Assembly (NCBI GenBank): GCA_963817075.1
Contig: CAWFMT010000005.1
Location: 372,001 to 436,000, forward strand
Source: DASPKM01 sp963817075
GTDB taxonomy: Bacteria; Bacteroidota; Bacteroidia; Chitinophagales; Chitinophagaceae
Direction: 5' to 3'
DNA length: 64,000 bases
Both the position numbers and the translations under genes were made by a program. This document shows positions 1-8,916 of this stretch, in pieces; position 1 is the stretch's first letter; every line of letters begins with the position of its first letter. The notes under the pieces were generated by a model, which saw only the letters and a list, made by a program, of their open reading frames with translations, was not told the DNA's origin and made no database searches.

Positions 1-977
1 TGGTCGATCAGTGACTGCATCAAATCCGTAGCATTATAAAAACCACCTTTTGGAATTATGCTGAGTTCTGATTTCTTGACAAGATATATACCAGCATTCG
101 CGAAATAAGTATACTTCGGTTTCTCCTTTAATGACTTCACTTCGGCCGCCTCCAGTTCAAGGATCGCGTAAGGAAGATCAATGGAGTGAGGAATTGTAGC
201 TACTGCCATTGCAGCATCAGAATTGCAAAACTCACGGTAGAAATCACTATAGTCAATATTCGTCAACAGATCAGAGTTCATGATGAGAATTACATCATGC
301 TGAATATCCTCTATCAGGGAAACTGATCCTGCCGTCCCTAATGGCTTAGTTTCCTCAATGAATGAAATCTGGCTACTGTGGTCCCCAGACTCAAAATAAT
401 CGCGGATGATATGTCCGAGATAATTTATGGTGATATAAAATTTTCGGACTCCAAATTTTTGCAAGCGATTTATATTATGCTCGATGATTGGCTTGCCAGC
501 AATTTTGAGCATTGGCTTTGGGGTATCCTTGGTCAACGGCAATAATCGTTCACCTTTCCCTCCCGCCATGATCACTGCATCCACCGAGATAATTTCTCTA
601 TAATCATTTACCGATACAACCTCAATTATACTATTTTGTTCATTGACTATGGGCAAATAATTGATGCCTTTCTGCCTGCACCATTGAATGAATTGATTGT
701 CGATCTCTGTTGATTTTGCCCTGACGCAGCGGGAATTCATAACAGAGGTAATTGGATCCTTAACAGAAGCGTCATTAAGAAAGCCCCTGCGTATATCTCC
801 ATCTGTAACAGATCCCAGAAGTTCATTTTTTTCATTCACTACAAATAATACATTGGACAAGACTCCAATTTCATCAAGAATTGCCAAGGCCTGCTTGATT
901 GAAGCATGATTTGGAACGATCCTGTTTTGCCAGCTACTCTGGTTTAAGGTCGTAGAATTTCTTTTTTGTTGTGTCAA
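1..977 (-). CDS. ptmE: PtmE-type CBS-domain sugar-phosphate nucleotidyltransferase (3' end off window)
   Basis: The reverse strand reads a pair of CBS motifs first (GSVTDGDIRRG, then a second repeat around TSVMNSRCVRAKS) and then a nucleotidyltransferase domain opening with AVIMAGGKGERLLPLTKDTPKPM, of which the GGKGERL-type loop binds the nucleotide. This order, CBS pair plus NTP-transferase, is that of Campylobacter PtmE, the glucosamine-1-phosphate guanylyltransferase that starts the GDP-linked legionaminic acid pathway. The last few dozen codons lie beyond position 1. No in-frame ATG precedes the first CBS motif. The best start I see is TTG at 977, overlapping legG by 44 nt; this start is uncertain. 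It is the last gene seen of the upxY-wza-wzc-leg operon. A mannose-1-phosphate guanylyltransferase-like role is the alternative. Confidence 0.75.
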   Translation of the reverse strand, partial: MTQQKRNSTTLNQSSWQNRIVPNHASIKQALAILDEIGVLSNVLFVVNEKNELLGSVTDGDIRRGFLNDASVKDPITSVMNSRCVRAKSTEIDNQFIQWCRQKGINYLPIVNEQNSIIEVVSVNDYREIISVDAVIMAGGKGERLLPLTKDTPKPMLKIAGKPIIEHNINRLQKFGVRKFYITINYLGHIIRDYFESGDHSSQISFIEETKPLGTAGSVSLIEDIQHDVILIMNSDLLTNIDYSDFYREFCNSDAAMAVATIPHSIDLPYAILELEAAEVKSLKEKPKYTYFANAGIYLVKKSELSIIPKGGFYNATDLMQSLID

Positions 978-2109
978 GCTTCCCGATGTTTTTAATTTGC
1001 TTCAATACTTTTACTGCAGCATTGCCATTCCCATATGGATTTACAATTTTCTTAGACTTTTTCCTGAATGTTTCTGAAAAAGCTTTTTCTATTGCATGCT
1101 GAATTTCCTTTTTGGAGGCCGCGCTATCGATCACTGATTCAGGTTTGATTCGTCCATCTTGCCTGTTTCCAATATTTACAACCGGTAGATTAAATGATGC
1201 AGCCTCAATAATTCCACTGGACGAATTCCCAACCATGGCCCTCACATATTTCAATAGCGATAAATATTTCAATTGACCCAGGCTTGCAAAAGCCTTTGCA
1301 CGATCCGGATTCTTTGCAACATAATTTTCAATTAATTGTTTGATCACTCTTCCATCTGCATCCGCATTTGGAAACGTAAATATCAAACGCAGAGAAGTGA
1401 ACTGATCCAAAGCCGCTATTAAATCATTTATCTGTTGTTCAGCAGATTTTTTTTCAAGGGTTACTGGATGGTATGTTACCAATACTGCCTTATCAATTGA
1501 CTCAAATTCCAATTGATATTCCAATTCTTTTTTTGAAAGTAATGAAAAGGATTTGATGTTATCCAATCCAATGGCCCCAGTATTAAAAACTCTCTTTGGG
1601 TTTTCCCCGAGTTGGATCACCCGTTGGCGATAATCATTTGTCGAAGTGAAATGCAACCACGCCATTTTTGTTATGGCATGTCGAAAAGCATCATCAGTGG
1701 CTCCTTCTGTTAACTCGCCCCCATGCAGATGGGCAATAGGGATCTTGAGTAAATGAGCAGAAGTGGCAGCAGAAAATGTTTCAAATCTATCACCTAGCAG
1801 AATGATCCAATCAGGCCTCAATCTTTCAAATGCTTCCGCAAATCCAATTACTCCTATCCCTGTTGATTTTGCAATTGAAACATCAGTATCCCCTGATAAA
1901 AGCATTTCAATTTTTTCATTAATAGGAAAGCCGTCCTTTTCAATCTCGCGATACGTCAATCCAAATTCAGGAGAAAGGTGCATGCCGGTTACAATAATTT
2001 GCATTACCAGTGATGCATCGTCCCTGATCAATTTCAAAAGTGGTAACAACAATCCATACTCAGCTCTGGAACCTGTCACCACACATATTTTCAGTTGATT
2101 CTTTTTCAT
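934..2109 (-). CDS. legG: UDP/GDP-sugar hydrolysing 2-epimerase (LegG/NeuC family)
   Basis: This 391-residue protein has the usual length of NeuC/LegG enzymes, which release the nucleotide and invert C2 of a nucleotide-linked 2-acetamido sugar, giving the free hexosamine used by nonulosonate synthase. Visible family motifs are VTGSRAEYGLL at the N terminus, ILLGDRFETF, HLHGGELTEGATDDAFRHA in the middle and MVGNSSSGIIEA near residue 300. Within this operon the substrate is expected to be the 2,4-diacetamido-2,4,6-trideoxyglucose nucleotide. The start overlaps the legI stop by 4 nt, so the two are probably translationally coupled. NeuC for sialic acid has the same fold; the neighbouring LegC favours LegG. 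Confidence 0.88.
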   Translation of the reverse strand: MKKNQLKICVVTGSRAEYGLLLPLLKLIRDDASLVMQIIVTGMHLSPEFGLTYREIEKDGFPINEKIEMLLSGDTDVSIAKSTGIGVIGFAEAFERLRPDWIILLGDRFETFSAATSAHLLKIPIAHLHGGELTEGATDDAFRHAITKMAWLHFTSTNDYRQRVIQLGENPKRVFNTGAIGLDNIKSFSLLSKKELEYQLEFESIDKAVLVTYHPVTLEKKSAEQQINDLIAALDQFTSLRLIFTFPNADADGRVIKQLIENYVAKNPDRAKAFASLGQLKYLSLLKYVRAMVGNSSSGIIEAASFNLPVVNIGNRQDGRIKPESVIDSAASKKEIQHAIEKAFSETFRKKSKKIVNPYGNGNAAVKVLKQIKNIGKLDTTKKKFYDLKPE

Positions 2110-3110
2110 AGATCGATCAACTCATCCTCAGCGAAATTCCGGTTGGCCATTCTACCAATGACCTCATCCCATCTCATCGGACTTAGACCGGAACCGGGTC
2201 TCTTAACTGTAATATTTTCAGAAGTAAATATTTCTCCTGCTGAAATTTGCCGGGCAGCCACAATACTTTTCCTGGCTATTGATTTATTTTTTAATTCGGA
2301 CTGGGAGGGTTGTTTATCCGCTGAACCCAGAGATTCTTCTATGTTCCGGATCGACTTAACCATTGCAGTTAGTTCACCTGGCTCTAATGAAGACTTATGA
2401 TCAGGACCATCCATGCTTCTATCCAGCGTAAAATGTTTCTCAATTACGCAGGCTCCCAATGCAACAGCTGCGATTGGTACCTCAATTCCCAGCGTGTGAT
2501 CAGAATAGCCGTACTTAATGTTGAATTGTTTTCCAAGAGTTTGCATTGCCAACAAGTTCACGTCTGAATAGGGCGTTGGATATTCAGTATTACAGTGCAA
2601 TACTGTGATATTTTCCCTCTTTGCACCAGCTGAGAGCAGTACATCCAAAGCCTCCTGCACTTCATCAATTGTACTCATGCCTGTTGAAAGAATCAATTCA
2701 GAAAAACTCTCTGCCATTCTTCGCAGAAAGGGGAGGTTAGTAATCTCTCCTGAAGGAATTTTTCCCAATGTAATTCCCAGTCCTTTTAATAACTCAATAC
2801 TATCTAGATCAAAAGGAGTTGATAGAAAACTTACCCTGCATTCAGAGCAATAGCGTGAAAGATATATATGGTCCTGGTCAGATAGTTCCAGCTTTTTCAA
2901 CATCGCGAATTGAGAATTGTCGTCCTTCACATTCGCTTGTTGGTAAGCTGCCATTGCAGCACTCCTTGTAACAAGATTCTCCGCCTTGAAGGTTTGGAAT
3001 TTTACATAATCTACCCCGGACTCAGCAGCTGCTTCCACAAGCTTTTTTGCAAGATCAATGTTACCATTGTGGTTAACCCCGGCTTCTGCAATAATTAAAG
3101 TCCTTTTCAC
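2106..3110 (-). CDS. legI: N,N'-diacetyllegionaminate synthase (NeuB family)
   Basis: A 334-residue NeuB-family synthase that condenses phosphoenolpyruvate with a 6-deoxy-N-acetylhexosamine to make a nine-carbon acid. The N-terminal TIM barrel shows EAGVNHNG, YVKFQTFKAE, GKIPSGEITNLPFL and the YSDHTLG motif near residue 205, followed by EKHFTLDR. The C-terminal 55 residues form the antifreeze-like SAF domain (SIVAARQISAGEIFT ... RPGSGLSP) that caps the active site of the partner subunit in this family. It starts 4 nt inside legH and its own stop overlaps legG by 4 nt. NeuB, LegI and PseI are hard to separate by eye; LegI is chosen from context. Confidence 0.9.
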   Translation of the reverse strand: MKRTLIIAEAGVNHNGNIDLAKKLVEAAAESGVDYVKFQTFKAENLVTRSAAMAAYQQANVKDDNSQFAMLKKLELSDQDHIYLSRYCSECRVSFLSTPFDLDSIELLKGLGITLGKIPSGEITNLPFLRRMAESFSELILSTGMSTIDEVQEALDVLLSAGAKRENITVLHCNTEYPTPYSDVNLLAMQTLGKQFNIKYGYSDHTLGIEVPIAAVALGACVIEKHFTLDRSMDGPDHKSSLEPGELTAMVKSIRNIEESLGSADKQPSQSELKNKSIARKSIVAARQISAGEIFTSENITVKRPGSGLSPMRWDEVIGRMANRNFAEDELIDL

Positions 3111-3748
3111 TTTTCCTCTAATTTCCTTGCGGGGTTTCCCAAATAAATGCCAGGCATTTCGATTGAGGTATTGACCACAGTCCCTGCCCCTATGATCACT
3201 CCTTCACCTATGCTGATCCCATTTTTCAAAACCGATCCACTGCCAACAAATACGTTGTTTCCTAATTGGCAATTGCCATTTATGATAGCACCTGTTGAAA
3301 TATGATTATGATCGCCAATGATGCAATCATGTTCAATAAGGCACTTATTATTTATGATTGTATTCTTTCCAATTGAACTTCCGGCGTTTATTAAAGCCTG
3401 TTGCATAATTATGCTGCCTTCTCCAATAGTGCTTCGTTGAGAAACAATGGCATTACTGGAGATTACAGTAGCAAATTTGCCCCCTGCGCGTACGATGTGA
3501 TCGTATATCTTTTTTCTTTGCTCGGAAGATTTTATTTGTCCTACAGAAATGAGAAAGAAAATGTCTTTTTCAGCAGCAAGTTGCCCGATCCTTTCGTCTG
3601 GACCAAGAACAGGATAACCTGATATTTCTTTTAGGTCAGGGTTTGAATCTATAAACCCTTCCACCACATATTCATTGGATGATTCAATTGCCTCTACACA
3701 GGATTTTCCATGTCCTCCTGCCCCTATGAGAACTATTTTCTTAATCAT
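3107..3748 (-). CDS. legH: Nonulosonate-pathway N-acetyltransferase (LegH/NeuD/PglD-like)
   Basis: 213 residues, made of an N-terminal Rossmann-like half (VLIGAGGHGKSCVEAI, with the GAGGHGK loop) and a C-terminal left-handed beta-helix of hexapeptide repeats (such as GNNVFVGSGSVLKNGISIGEG). This is the architecture of PglD/NeuD/LegH acetyltransferases, which transfer acetyl from acetyl-CoA to the 4-amino group made by the LegC aminotransferase. The conserved acceptor-site His is likely in LIEHDCIIGDHNHIS. It overlaps the end of legC by 8 nt and legI by 4 nt. The assignment to legionaminate synthesis, not to another glycan, rests on the operon. Confidence 0.85.
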   Translation of the reverse strand: MIKKIVLIGAGGHGKSCVEAIESSNEYVVEGFIDSNPDLKEISGYPVLGPDERIGQLAAEKDIFFLISVGQIKSSEQRKKIYDHIVRAGGKFATVISSNAIVSQRSTIGEGSIIMQQALINAGSSIGKNTIINNKCLIEHDCIIGDHNHISTGAIINGNCQLGNNVFVGSGSVLKNGISIGEGVIIGAGTVVNTSIEMPGIYLGNPARKLEEK

Positions 3749-4877
3749 GATAAAACCGCTGAACCAATGAAGCCACAGTATTCAGATCTGCTTCGGTTAT
3801 GTTAGTAGAGCAGGGAAGACTCAGGCATTCATGATATATCCGATCGGAGACATTCTGCTCATGAACGTAGAAGGAATTTTTATAAGCAGGTAATTGATTC
3901 ATTGGTACCCAAAAAGGACGGGCATCAACCTGGTTTTCGCGGAGATATTTTCTTAACCCGGGTTGATCCGGTACTTTAATTGTGTATAGCCAATGATTGC
4001 TTTTTACTTCACTGCTAACTTTTTGAACACAAATTCCAGGTATGTTTTCAAATTGAGAATCATAAAATGAATTGATCCTACTTTTCTGTTCCAGGAATGT
4101 GGGCAATTGTTCCATCTGGGCAACACCCATTGCGGCCAGGATGTTTACCATCCGGTAATTATATCCAACTTCATCATGAAAATATTCTGTGGGATGCGAT
4201 TTTGCCTGTGTTGTAAGGTGTTTCGCTCTTTTAGCTAAAGATTCATCATTGGTAAGAATCATACCCCCACCTCCAGTGGTGATGATCTTATTACCATTAA
4301 AACTCAAACATCCTAAAAGTCCGAAGCTCCCCGCGTGTTGGTTCTTATAGTAGGAACCAAGCGCCTCAGTTGAATCTTCAACCACAACCAGTTTGAAATC
4401 TTTTGCCAGTTGTAGAAGGCGTTCCATATCGCACATATTCCCCAGAACATGAACAGGCATGATTGCTCTTATTCGTCTACCAGTCTTTCCATGAATACAT
4501 TGACCGTCACTTAACTTGCAATCATTGGCAAGAAATTTTTCCAAAATGCTCAAATCCATTTGCCAACTATCCTCAGAAATATCAATCAGGATAGGTTCTG
4601 CACCTGTGTATTTTATTGAATTGAGGGATGCCACAAATGTGATATTGGGAGCAATCACAAGATCTCCTGATTGAACCCCTGCAACAAGCAAACTCATATG
4701 CAAGGCCAGGGTCCCATTCGAGGTAGCTACAGCATATTTACTCCCGCAAAATTCTGCAGCGAGAGTCTCAAACTGGTTTACATACTTTCCTACTGATGAA
4801 ACCCAATTGGTGTCCAGGCAATCCTTAATATATATCCACTCATTGCCTGAGAGATTGGGTTCAGATAAGGCGATCAT
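3741..4877 (-). CDS. legC: LegC-type sugar aminotransferase (DegT/DnrJ/EryC1/StrS family)
   Basis: 378 residues, pyridoxal-phosphate enzyme expected to aminate the 4-keto sugar produced by LegB. The N-terminal signature LSEPNLSGNEWIYIKDCLDT followed by NWVSSVGKYV is characteristic of the LegC subgroup. The PLP-binding Lys sits in SFNGNKIITTGGGGM; the nearby VVEDSTEALGS carries the Asp that contacts the pyridine nitrogen in the family. It lies 21 nt downstream of wzc and overlaps legH by 8 nt. The partner dehydratase LegB and the CMP-transferase LegF are not in the window and should be sought past position 1. Confidence 0.88.
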   Translation of the reverse strand: MIALSEPNLSGNEWIYIKDCLDTNWVSSVGKYVNQFETLAAEFCGSKYAVATSNGTLALHMSLLVAGVQSGDLVIAPNITFVASLNSIKYTGAEPILIDISEDSWQMDLSILEKFLANDCKLSDGQCIHGKTGRRIRAIMPVHVLGNMCDMERLLQLAKDFKLVVVEDSTEALGSYYKNQHAGSFGLLGCLSFNGNKIITTGGGGMILTNDESLAKRAKHLTTQAKSHPTEYFHDEVGYNYRMVNILAAMGVAQMEQLPTFLEQKSRINSFYDSQFENIPGICVQKVSSEVKSNHWLYTIKVPDQPGLRKYLRENQVDARPFWVPMNQLPAYKNSFYVHEQNVSDRIYHECLSLPCSTNITEADLNTVASLVQRFYHD

Positions 4878-4898
4878 CTGATAATCTGAATTGAAGCA

Positions 4899-7283
4899 CT
4901 ACCATATTCTAAAACCACGCATTACTCTGCGTAAGAAATTTTTCTTTTTCTTTCTTTTATCCTCATCGAAATATCCTGATCCATACCCGTAACCATATCC
5001 ATATCCATACCCATATCCATATCCGCCATAATAACTGCCATAACCAGGACCTGCTTTCACATCATTCAATAAGAGTGAAAGCCTTGGAAGTTTTTTTGAT
5101 TTATATATTTCATCGATAAGACCAATCTGCTTCTTATAAGTATACCCTTGACGAAGGATGTAGAGGGTACAATCTGCGCGATCACCTAATACGATGGCAT
5201 CGCTCACAAGTCCGACAGGAGCAGTATCAACAATTATAAAGTCAAAATGTTTTCTGACATAAGTGAACAATTCCAAAAGTTTGGGATCAAGCAGCATCTC
5301 TGCAGGATTGGGTGGGACCGGTCCACAAGGAATAACAAATAAATTTTCAATGTTAGGAACTGGTAAGATGATTTCTTCAATAGATGCTTTCCCGACTATG
5401 AAATTGGTGACACCTGCCTGCCTTGTTAACTCCAGATTGGAAACGATCTTCGGCTTGCGGATATCAAGTTCAATGATCACAGTACGTTTACCGGTGAGCG
5501 CCATAACAGCTCCCATATTTGTACTAACAAATGATTTGCCTTCGCCACTAAAGGAAGAAGTAACAAGAATAACTGGCTTTTCAATTTTGTTCAATACAAA
5601 TTGTAGACTTGTGCGGATGATTCTGAATTGTTCAGAAATGAACTGCCTGCTGTTATGTGTCACAACCAGGGCCCCCGCATTTTCCGAATGGCCTACTTCA
5701 CCTATGAAAGGAGCATCGGTCATTTTTTCTATGTCAGCTCTTCCATTCACTTTATCATTGAGATATTCTTTCAATAAGATAATACCTGCAGGCACAGCAA
5801 GCCCAAGAAAGAGGGCAAGTATATAGGTTGAGCGATGATTGGGTCTTATAGGAATATCGTTAAACCGTGCAGGTTCAACAATCTTGCTATCTGATACTGT
5901 GGAAGCCGAAGCAATTGCGGTTTCTTCTCTTTTCTGTAAGAGGAATAAGTATAACTCTTCCTTTATCTTTTGCTGGCGTTGACGCTCTGCAAGTTCTCTG
6001 CCTTTTGATGGAATTGATTGTAGTTTGCCCTCAATCTCACTATTTTGCCTTTCAATACTTCCTTTTGCAATATTGTAAGACTGCCTCACGCTTTGTAACC
6101 CTTCAAGAATGTCTTCTCTAATCTTTGCAATTCTTGGATCCAGGTTTTGTTGAATAAATGGATTTGTGGCCGGCATGCTTGCCAGGGCATTTCGTCTTTC
6201 AAGCTGTAATTGATTGTACTGTGTGATAAGCGGGAGTAAGGTCGGCTCTTGAGTTCCTAATTCAACCGGCACAACATCGTATTGATTTGTATTAAGGTAT
6301 CGGATCAACCAATTTATGATTGATAATTTTATTTCCTGTTGCGCAAGGTTGGTGGATTCAGAACTTAACTTATCGAGGTATAAATCTGATTGTTTATCTA
6401 ACTGGAAAGCTTTGTGAGTTTCAATATACCTTGTAAGATCTTTTTCAACGATACCAAGTTCATTTCTGAGGCTATCTAATCTTTCATCAATGAATTCCAA
6501 GGTTGATATCCTCATGAGTCTTTTGTCCTCAATATTTGACTCCTTGTAGACTGCCATCAACGTATTCAGGATATCTACTGCCAGTCTTGTATTTTCTGAT
6601 TCAAAGCTCAGCGTTACTATCTGACTGAAATTGTCACCAAGGGATACATTTAATCCACTAACCATGGCATCTGCAGCATCCATTAAAGAGCTCCTGCTGA
6701 TAACATAATCATTCGTGGCATTTATGTTATATACTTGAGGAAAGAGCTTAATAATTCTAAAGTCCACTCCATTATTAGTGATCAATTGACCAAATGAATA
6801 GCTTTTTGGATCTTCATTTATTCTGAAGTGATCATTATCTGTAATACTCAATTGAATTGCGACTGCTTCTGTAGAATCTACCGGCACAATTGCAATTGGA
6901 GTTTCATTATACAGCAATGTGCTCCTGATCTTTCCTTTGTTGTAGCAGACCGTCTGGAGTTTTAGAGCCTGTACCACTTTCGCAGCCAGGGGACGACTTT
7001 TAAGTATCTCAATTTCATTGTAGACATTCTGGACATTTCCTCCCGTGAATATGTCGTCAAATTTATCGTTTGACCTACCATAAGGAGTTTCCTTCTTGAT
7101 CAGGAGCCTTGCCTCGGATTTATAAAACGGAACTGCATAGCGCAGTTTGATCTTCGCAAGGATTAAGGCTACTGCCAATGATAGGAAAATCCAGGGAAGG
7201 TATTTGAGATATCGAAAGATAAATTCCCTGGGAGAAGTTACCTGCTTTAGGTTTTCTTTTATAGGTAAGCCGTTAGATTCCAT
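4899..7283 (-). CDS. wzc: Polysaccharide co-polymerase with tyrosine autokinase domain (Wzc-like)
   Basis: 794-residue inner membrane protein controlling chain length and export of the polysaccharide. Features in order: N-terminal Wzz segment with a first membrane helix near residues 28-45; a long periplasmic coiled-coil region with GNVR-type sequence; a second membrane helix near 488-508; and a cytoplasmic BY-kinase with Walker A SSFSGEGKSFVST at about 576-588, Walker A' VIELDIRKP and Walker B FIIVDTAPVG. The tail is an extreme Gly-Tyr tract (about residues 745-770) followed by FDEDKRKKKK; its Tyr residues replace the usual tyrosine cluster used for autophosphorylation. Start is 4 nt after the wza stop. 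Confidence 0.92.
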   Translation of the reverse strand: MESNGLPIKENLKQVTSPREFIFRYLKYLPWIFLSLAVALILAKIKLRYAVPFYKSEARLLIKKETPYGRSNDKFDDIFTGGNVQNVYNEIEILKSRPLAAKVVQALKLQTVCYNKGKIRSTLLYNETPIAIVPVDSTEAVAIQLSITDNDHFRINEDPKSYSFGQLITNNGVDFRIIKLFPQVYNINATNDYVISRSSLMDAADAMVSGLNVSLGDNFSQIVTLSFESENTRLAVDILNTLMAVYKESNIEDKRLMRISTLEFIDERLDSLRNELGIVEKDLTRYIETHKAFQLDKQSDLYLDKLSSESTNLAQQEIKLSIINWLIRYLNTNQYDVVPVELGTQEPTLLPLITQYNQLQLERRNALASMPATNPFIQQNLDPRIAKIREDILEGLQSVRQSYNIAKGSIERQNSEIEGKLQSIPSKGRELAERQRQQKIKEELYLFLLQKREETAIASASTVSDSKIVEPARFNDIPIRPNHRSTYILALFLGLAVPAGIILLKEYLNDKVNGRADIEKMTDAPFIGEVGHSENAGALVVTHNSRQFISEQFRIIRTSLQFVLNKIEKPVILVTSSFSGEGKSFVSTNMGAVMALTGKRTVIIELDIRKPKIVSNLELTRQAGVTNFIVGKASIEEIILPVPNIENLFVIPCGPVPPNPAEMLLDPKLLELFTYVRKHFDFIIVDTAPVGLVSDAIVLGDRADCTLYILRQGYTYKKQIGLIDEIYKSKKLPRLSLLLNDVKAGPGYGSYYGGYGYGYGYGYGYGYGSGYFDEDKRKKKKNFLRRVMRGFRIW

Positions 7284-7287
7284 TTTT

Positions 7288-8088
7288 TTATCTTAAAAGA
7301 CTTATTAGTACTGCCAATACCGAGATTACACTGGTGGCGAGTGAAATATTTCTAACAGTTGCCTGATCGCTGGCTGCTGCCTTGTTCTTGTTTAGATCAA
7401 CAACCACTACATCATTTGGTTGCAGATGGAAAAAAGGGGAATTCAAGATTTCAGGATTTCTAATATCCACTCTTTGAAACTTCCGTTCACCATTTATTTC
7501 ACGAATGATAAGAATATTGTCTCTCCTTCCGTATGCAGTCAGATCACCTGCTAAGGCAATTGCCTCGAGCAGCGACACACGCTCATTAGGAATTGTAAAC
7601 TGTCCAGGCTTCGAAACTTCTCCTATCATCGTGATCTTATAACTGCTTAGCCTGATGATGTAGTAAGGATTCTGAAGTTTATCCTTTAGCCTTGAATCAA
7701 TCAATTTATATACCTCGGCCTTAGTTAGACCCGCAACTGTCAACAACCCCAAACCTGGAAACTGGATATTTCCCTGCTCATCCACTAAATACGTTGAAGC
7801 CGGGGCGATGCTTGCACTGGGATTTAAGGAAGTTACAGCGCCGGTATTAGCCACATTTGTCTGAGAGGGTAGGTTATAATAAGCTGAGGCCAATGGATTA
7901 TCACTATAGACCGTAATGCTGATCAACTCATTTTTTTGAATTATAGGCTCCGGATACTTAACCTGGCTAAGTTTTGCCGTATCAAACTGTCCCTGGAGAT
8001 ACTGCAGTTGGCGAACGTTTCCGCATGAAGACGTAATTGCAACAATTGCAATTAAGAAGAGAGGGAAAATCCCTGCTGGTCTTTTCAT
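7288..8088 (-). CDS. wza: Polysaccharide export outer membrane lipoprotein (Wza/SLBB family)
   Basis: Outer membrane export channel subunit that pairs with Wzc. Starting at 8088 gives a 266-residue product beginning MKRPAGIFPLFLIAIVAITSSC, a clear lipoprotein signal peptide with lipobox TSSC. A longer in-frame start at 8163 would bury this signal and overlap upxY, so it is rejected. A Poly_export domain follows (ISITVYSDNP ... YLVDEQGNIQFPGLG) and then an SLBB domain (MIGEVSKPGQFTIPNERVS). The last 20 residues form a membrane-like helix (ISLATSVISVLAVLISLLR). Length is shorter than E. coli Wza, as usual in Bacteroidota. Confidence 0.9.
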   Translation of the reverse strand: MKRPAGIFPLFLIAIVAITSSCGNVRQLQYLQGQFDTAKLSQVKYPEPIIQKNELISITVYSDNPLASAYYNLPSQTNVANTGAVTSLNPSASIAPASTYLVDEQGNIQFPGLGLLTVAGLTKAEVYKLIDSRLKDKLQNPYYIIRLSSYKITMIGEVSKPGQFTIPNERVSLLEAIALAGDLTAYGRRDNILIIREINGERKFQRVDIRNPEILNSPFFHLQPNDVVVVDLNKNKAAASDQATVRNISLATSVISVLAVLISLLR

Positions 8089-8101
8089 AGATTTATTGCT
8101 G

Positions 8102-8602
8102 TTATACAGGCTGAACATTTTTTTTGTCGAACGTGGCAACAAGTGTATACCCAAGACTTTCAATGGCTACCTCTACTTTATTGTGCCTCACCCTTTGAAC
8201 CACTCCCTCCTTTTGCATAAGCAAACCTCTGTCAATGATCACACGCTGATTGGGTTCAAGGATGCCTGGTAAGACCTGCACGTTATCATATTCATTCATG
8301 AATTTCCTGATCGTTTCGATCTCATGATTTCTGATGATGGCAGGTTTGCCGTTCCAATAAACATAGTTCAGCACCCCATTAGTCATTCTCACTCGCTGGT
8401 TATCCTTCTCATCAATGTGTACGAATACATAGGATTTAAACAAAGGTTCTTCCACCATTTTAATACGGTCACTCCATTTCTTCCGTACGCGGTTGAGTGG
8501 ACAATATGTTTCCACACCTTTCTCGGCCAGGATACGGTTTACTTTCTTCTCCCACCTGGGCTTAGTATAGACCGCGTACCATTTCTTCATTTCCTCAGCC
8601 AT
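8102..8602 (-). CDS. UpxY-type transcription antiterminator (NusG paralogue)
   Basis: About 166 residues with a NusG N-terminal domain (KKWYAVYTKPRWEKKVNRIL, LFKSYVFVHI) and a C-terminal KOW segment (VQRVRHNKVEVAIESLGYTLV). In Bacteroidota, UpxY proteins are encoded first in capsule or exopolysaccharide operons, where they act on the long 5' leader to let RNA polymerase read the operon. That is exactly its position here. Start chosen at the ATG at 8602; another ATG at 8590 directly precedes KKWYAVY and is equally possible, while an upstream ATG at 8626 adds residues outside the family core. The stop lies 13 nt before wza. Confidence 0.85.
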   Translation of the reverse strand: MAEEMKKWYAVYTKPRWEKKVNRILAEKGVETYCPLNRVRKKWSDRIKMVEEPLFKSYVFVHIDEKDNQRVRMTNGVLNYVYWNGKPAIIRNHEIETIRKFMNEYDNVQVLPGILEPNQRVIIDRGLLMQKEGVVQRVRHNKVEVAIESLGYTLVATFDKKNVQPV

Positions 8603-8706
8603 GAACAGGTTTATGAATGACTGCACAATTTATGAATAAGCAGGGCTTCGCCACCTCAGTCACATTCCTTTTTTGAAAAGACCAAGTAGAAAGCCTATAT
8701 AAAAGA

Positions 8707-8749
8707 GAAGGGTATAACCGGATTCGCTAGAATCAAGTTTATACCCTTC
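8707..8749 (-). promoter_or_regulatory. Perfect 11-bp inverted repeat in the polysaccharide operon leader
   Basis: GAAGGGTATAA at 8707-8717 is repeated as its exact reverse complement at 8739-8749, with a 21-nt loop. It lies about 105 nt upstream of the upxY start codon, inside the presumed leader RNA. UpxY proteins act through leader sequences, so this stem is a candidate recruitment or pausing element. There is no T-run after it, so a simple terminator is less likely. Confidence 0.5.
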
Positions 8750-8908
8750 AATAAATGACGATCGCGTGGTTTTCGCTCAAACTCGTTTTCACAGTATTTG
8801 CATAATGGTTTAAGGGATTAGAACCCTTCAGAATCAGAGAACACATACTTGTTTAACCCTTCCATTGAAAAAACTGTAAAATAGCCAGACCATTAAACAG
8901 TTGCGCTG

Positions 8909-8916
8909 CAAATATA
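8909..8916 (-). promoter_or_regulatory. Candidate Bacteroidota -7 element for the polysaccharide operon
   Basis: The reverse strand reads TATATTTG, a full match to the TAnnTTTG -7 consensus of Bacteroidota. It would place the transcript start near 8900, giving a leader of about 300 nt before upxY. I do not see a convincing -33 TTG at the right distance, so confidence is low. Confidence 0.35.

Noticed and set aside
1763..2400. Plus-strand frames inside the leg genes
   Set aside because: They lie wholly within strongly supported minus-strand genes and show no protein-family features.
934..3110. Sialic acid (NeuB/NeuC) pathway
   Set aside because: The enzymes alone do not exclude it, but the overlapping LegC-type aminotransferase and LegH-type acetyltransferase are not needed for sialic acid, so legionaminate fits better.
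7288..8163. Longer wza start at 8163
   Set aside because: It would place 25 extra residues in front of a textbook lipoprotein signal and overlap upxY by about 60 nt.
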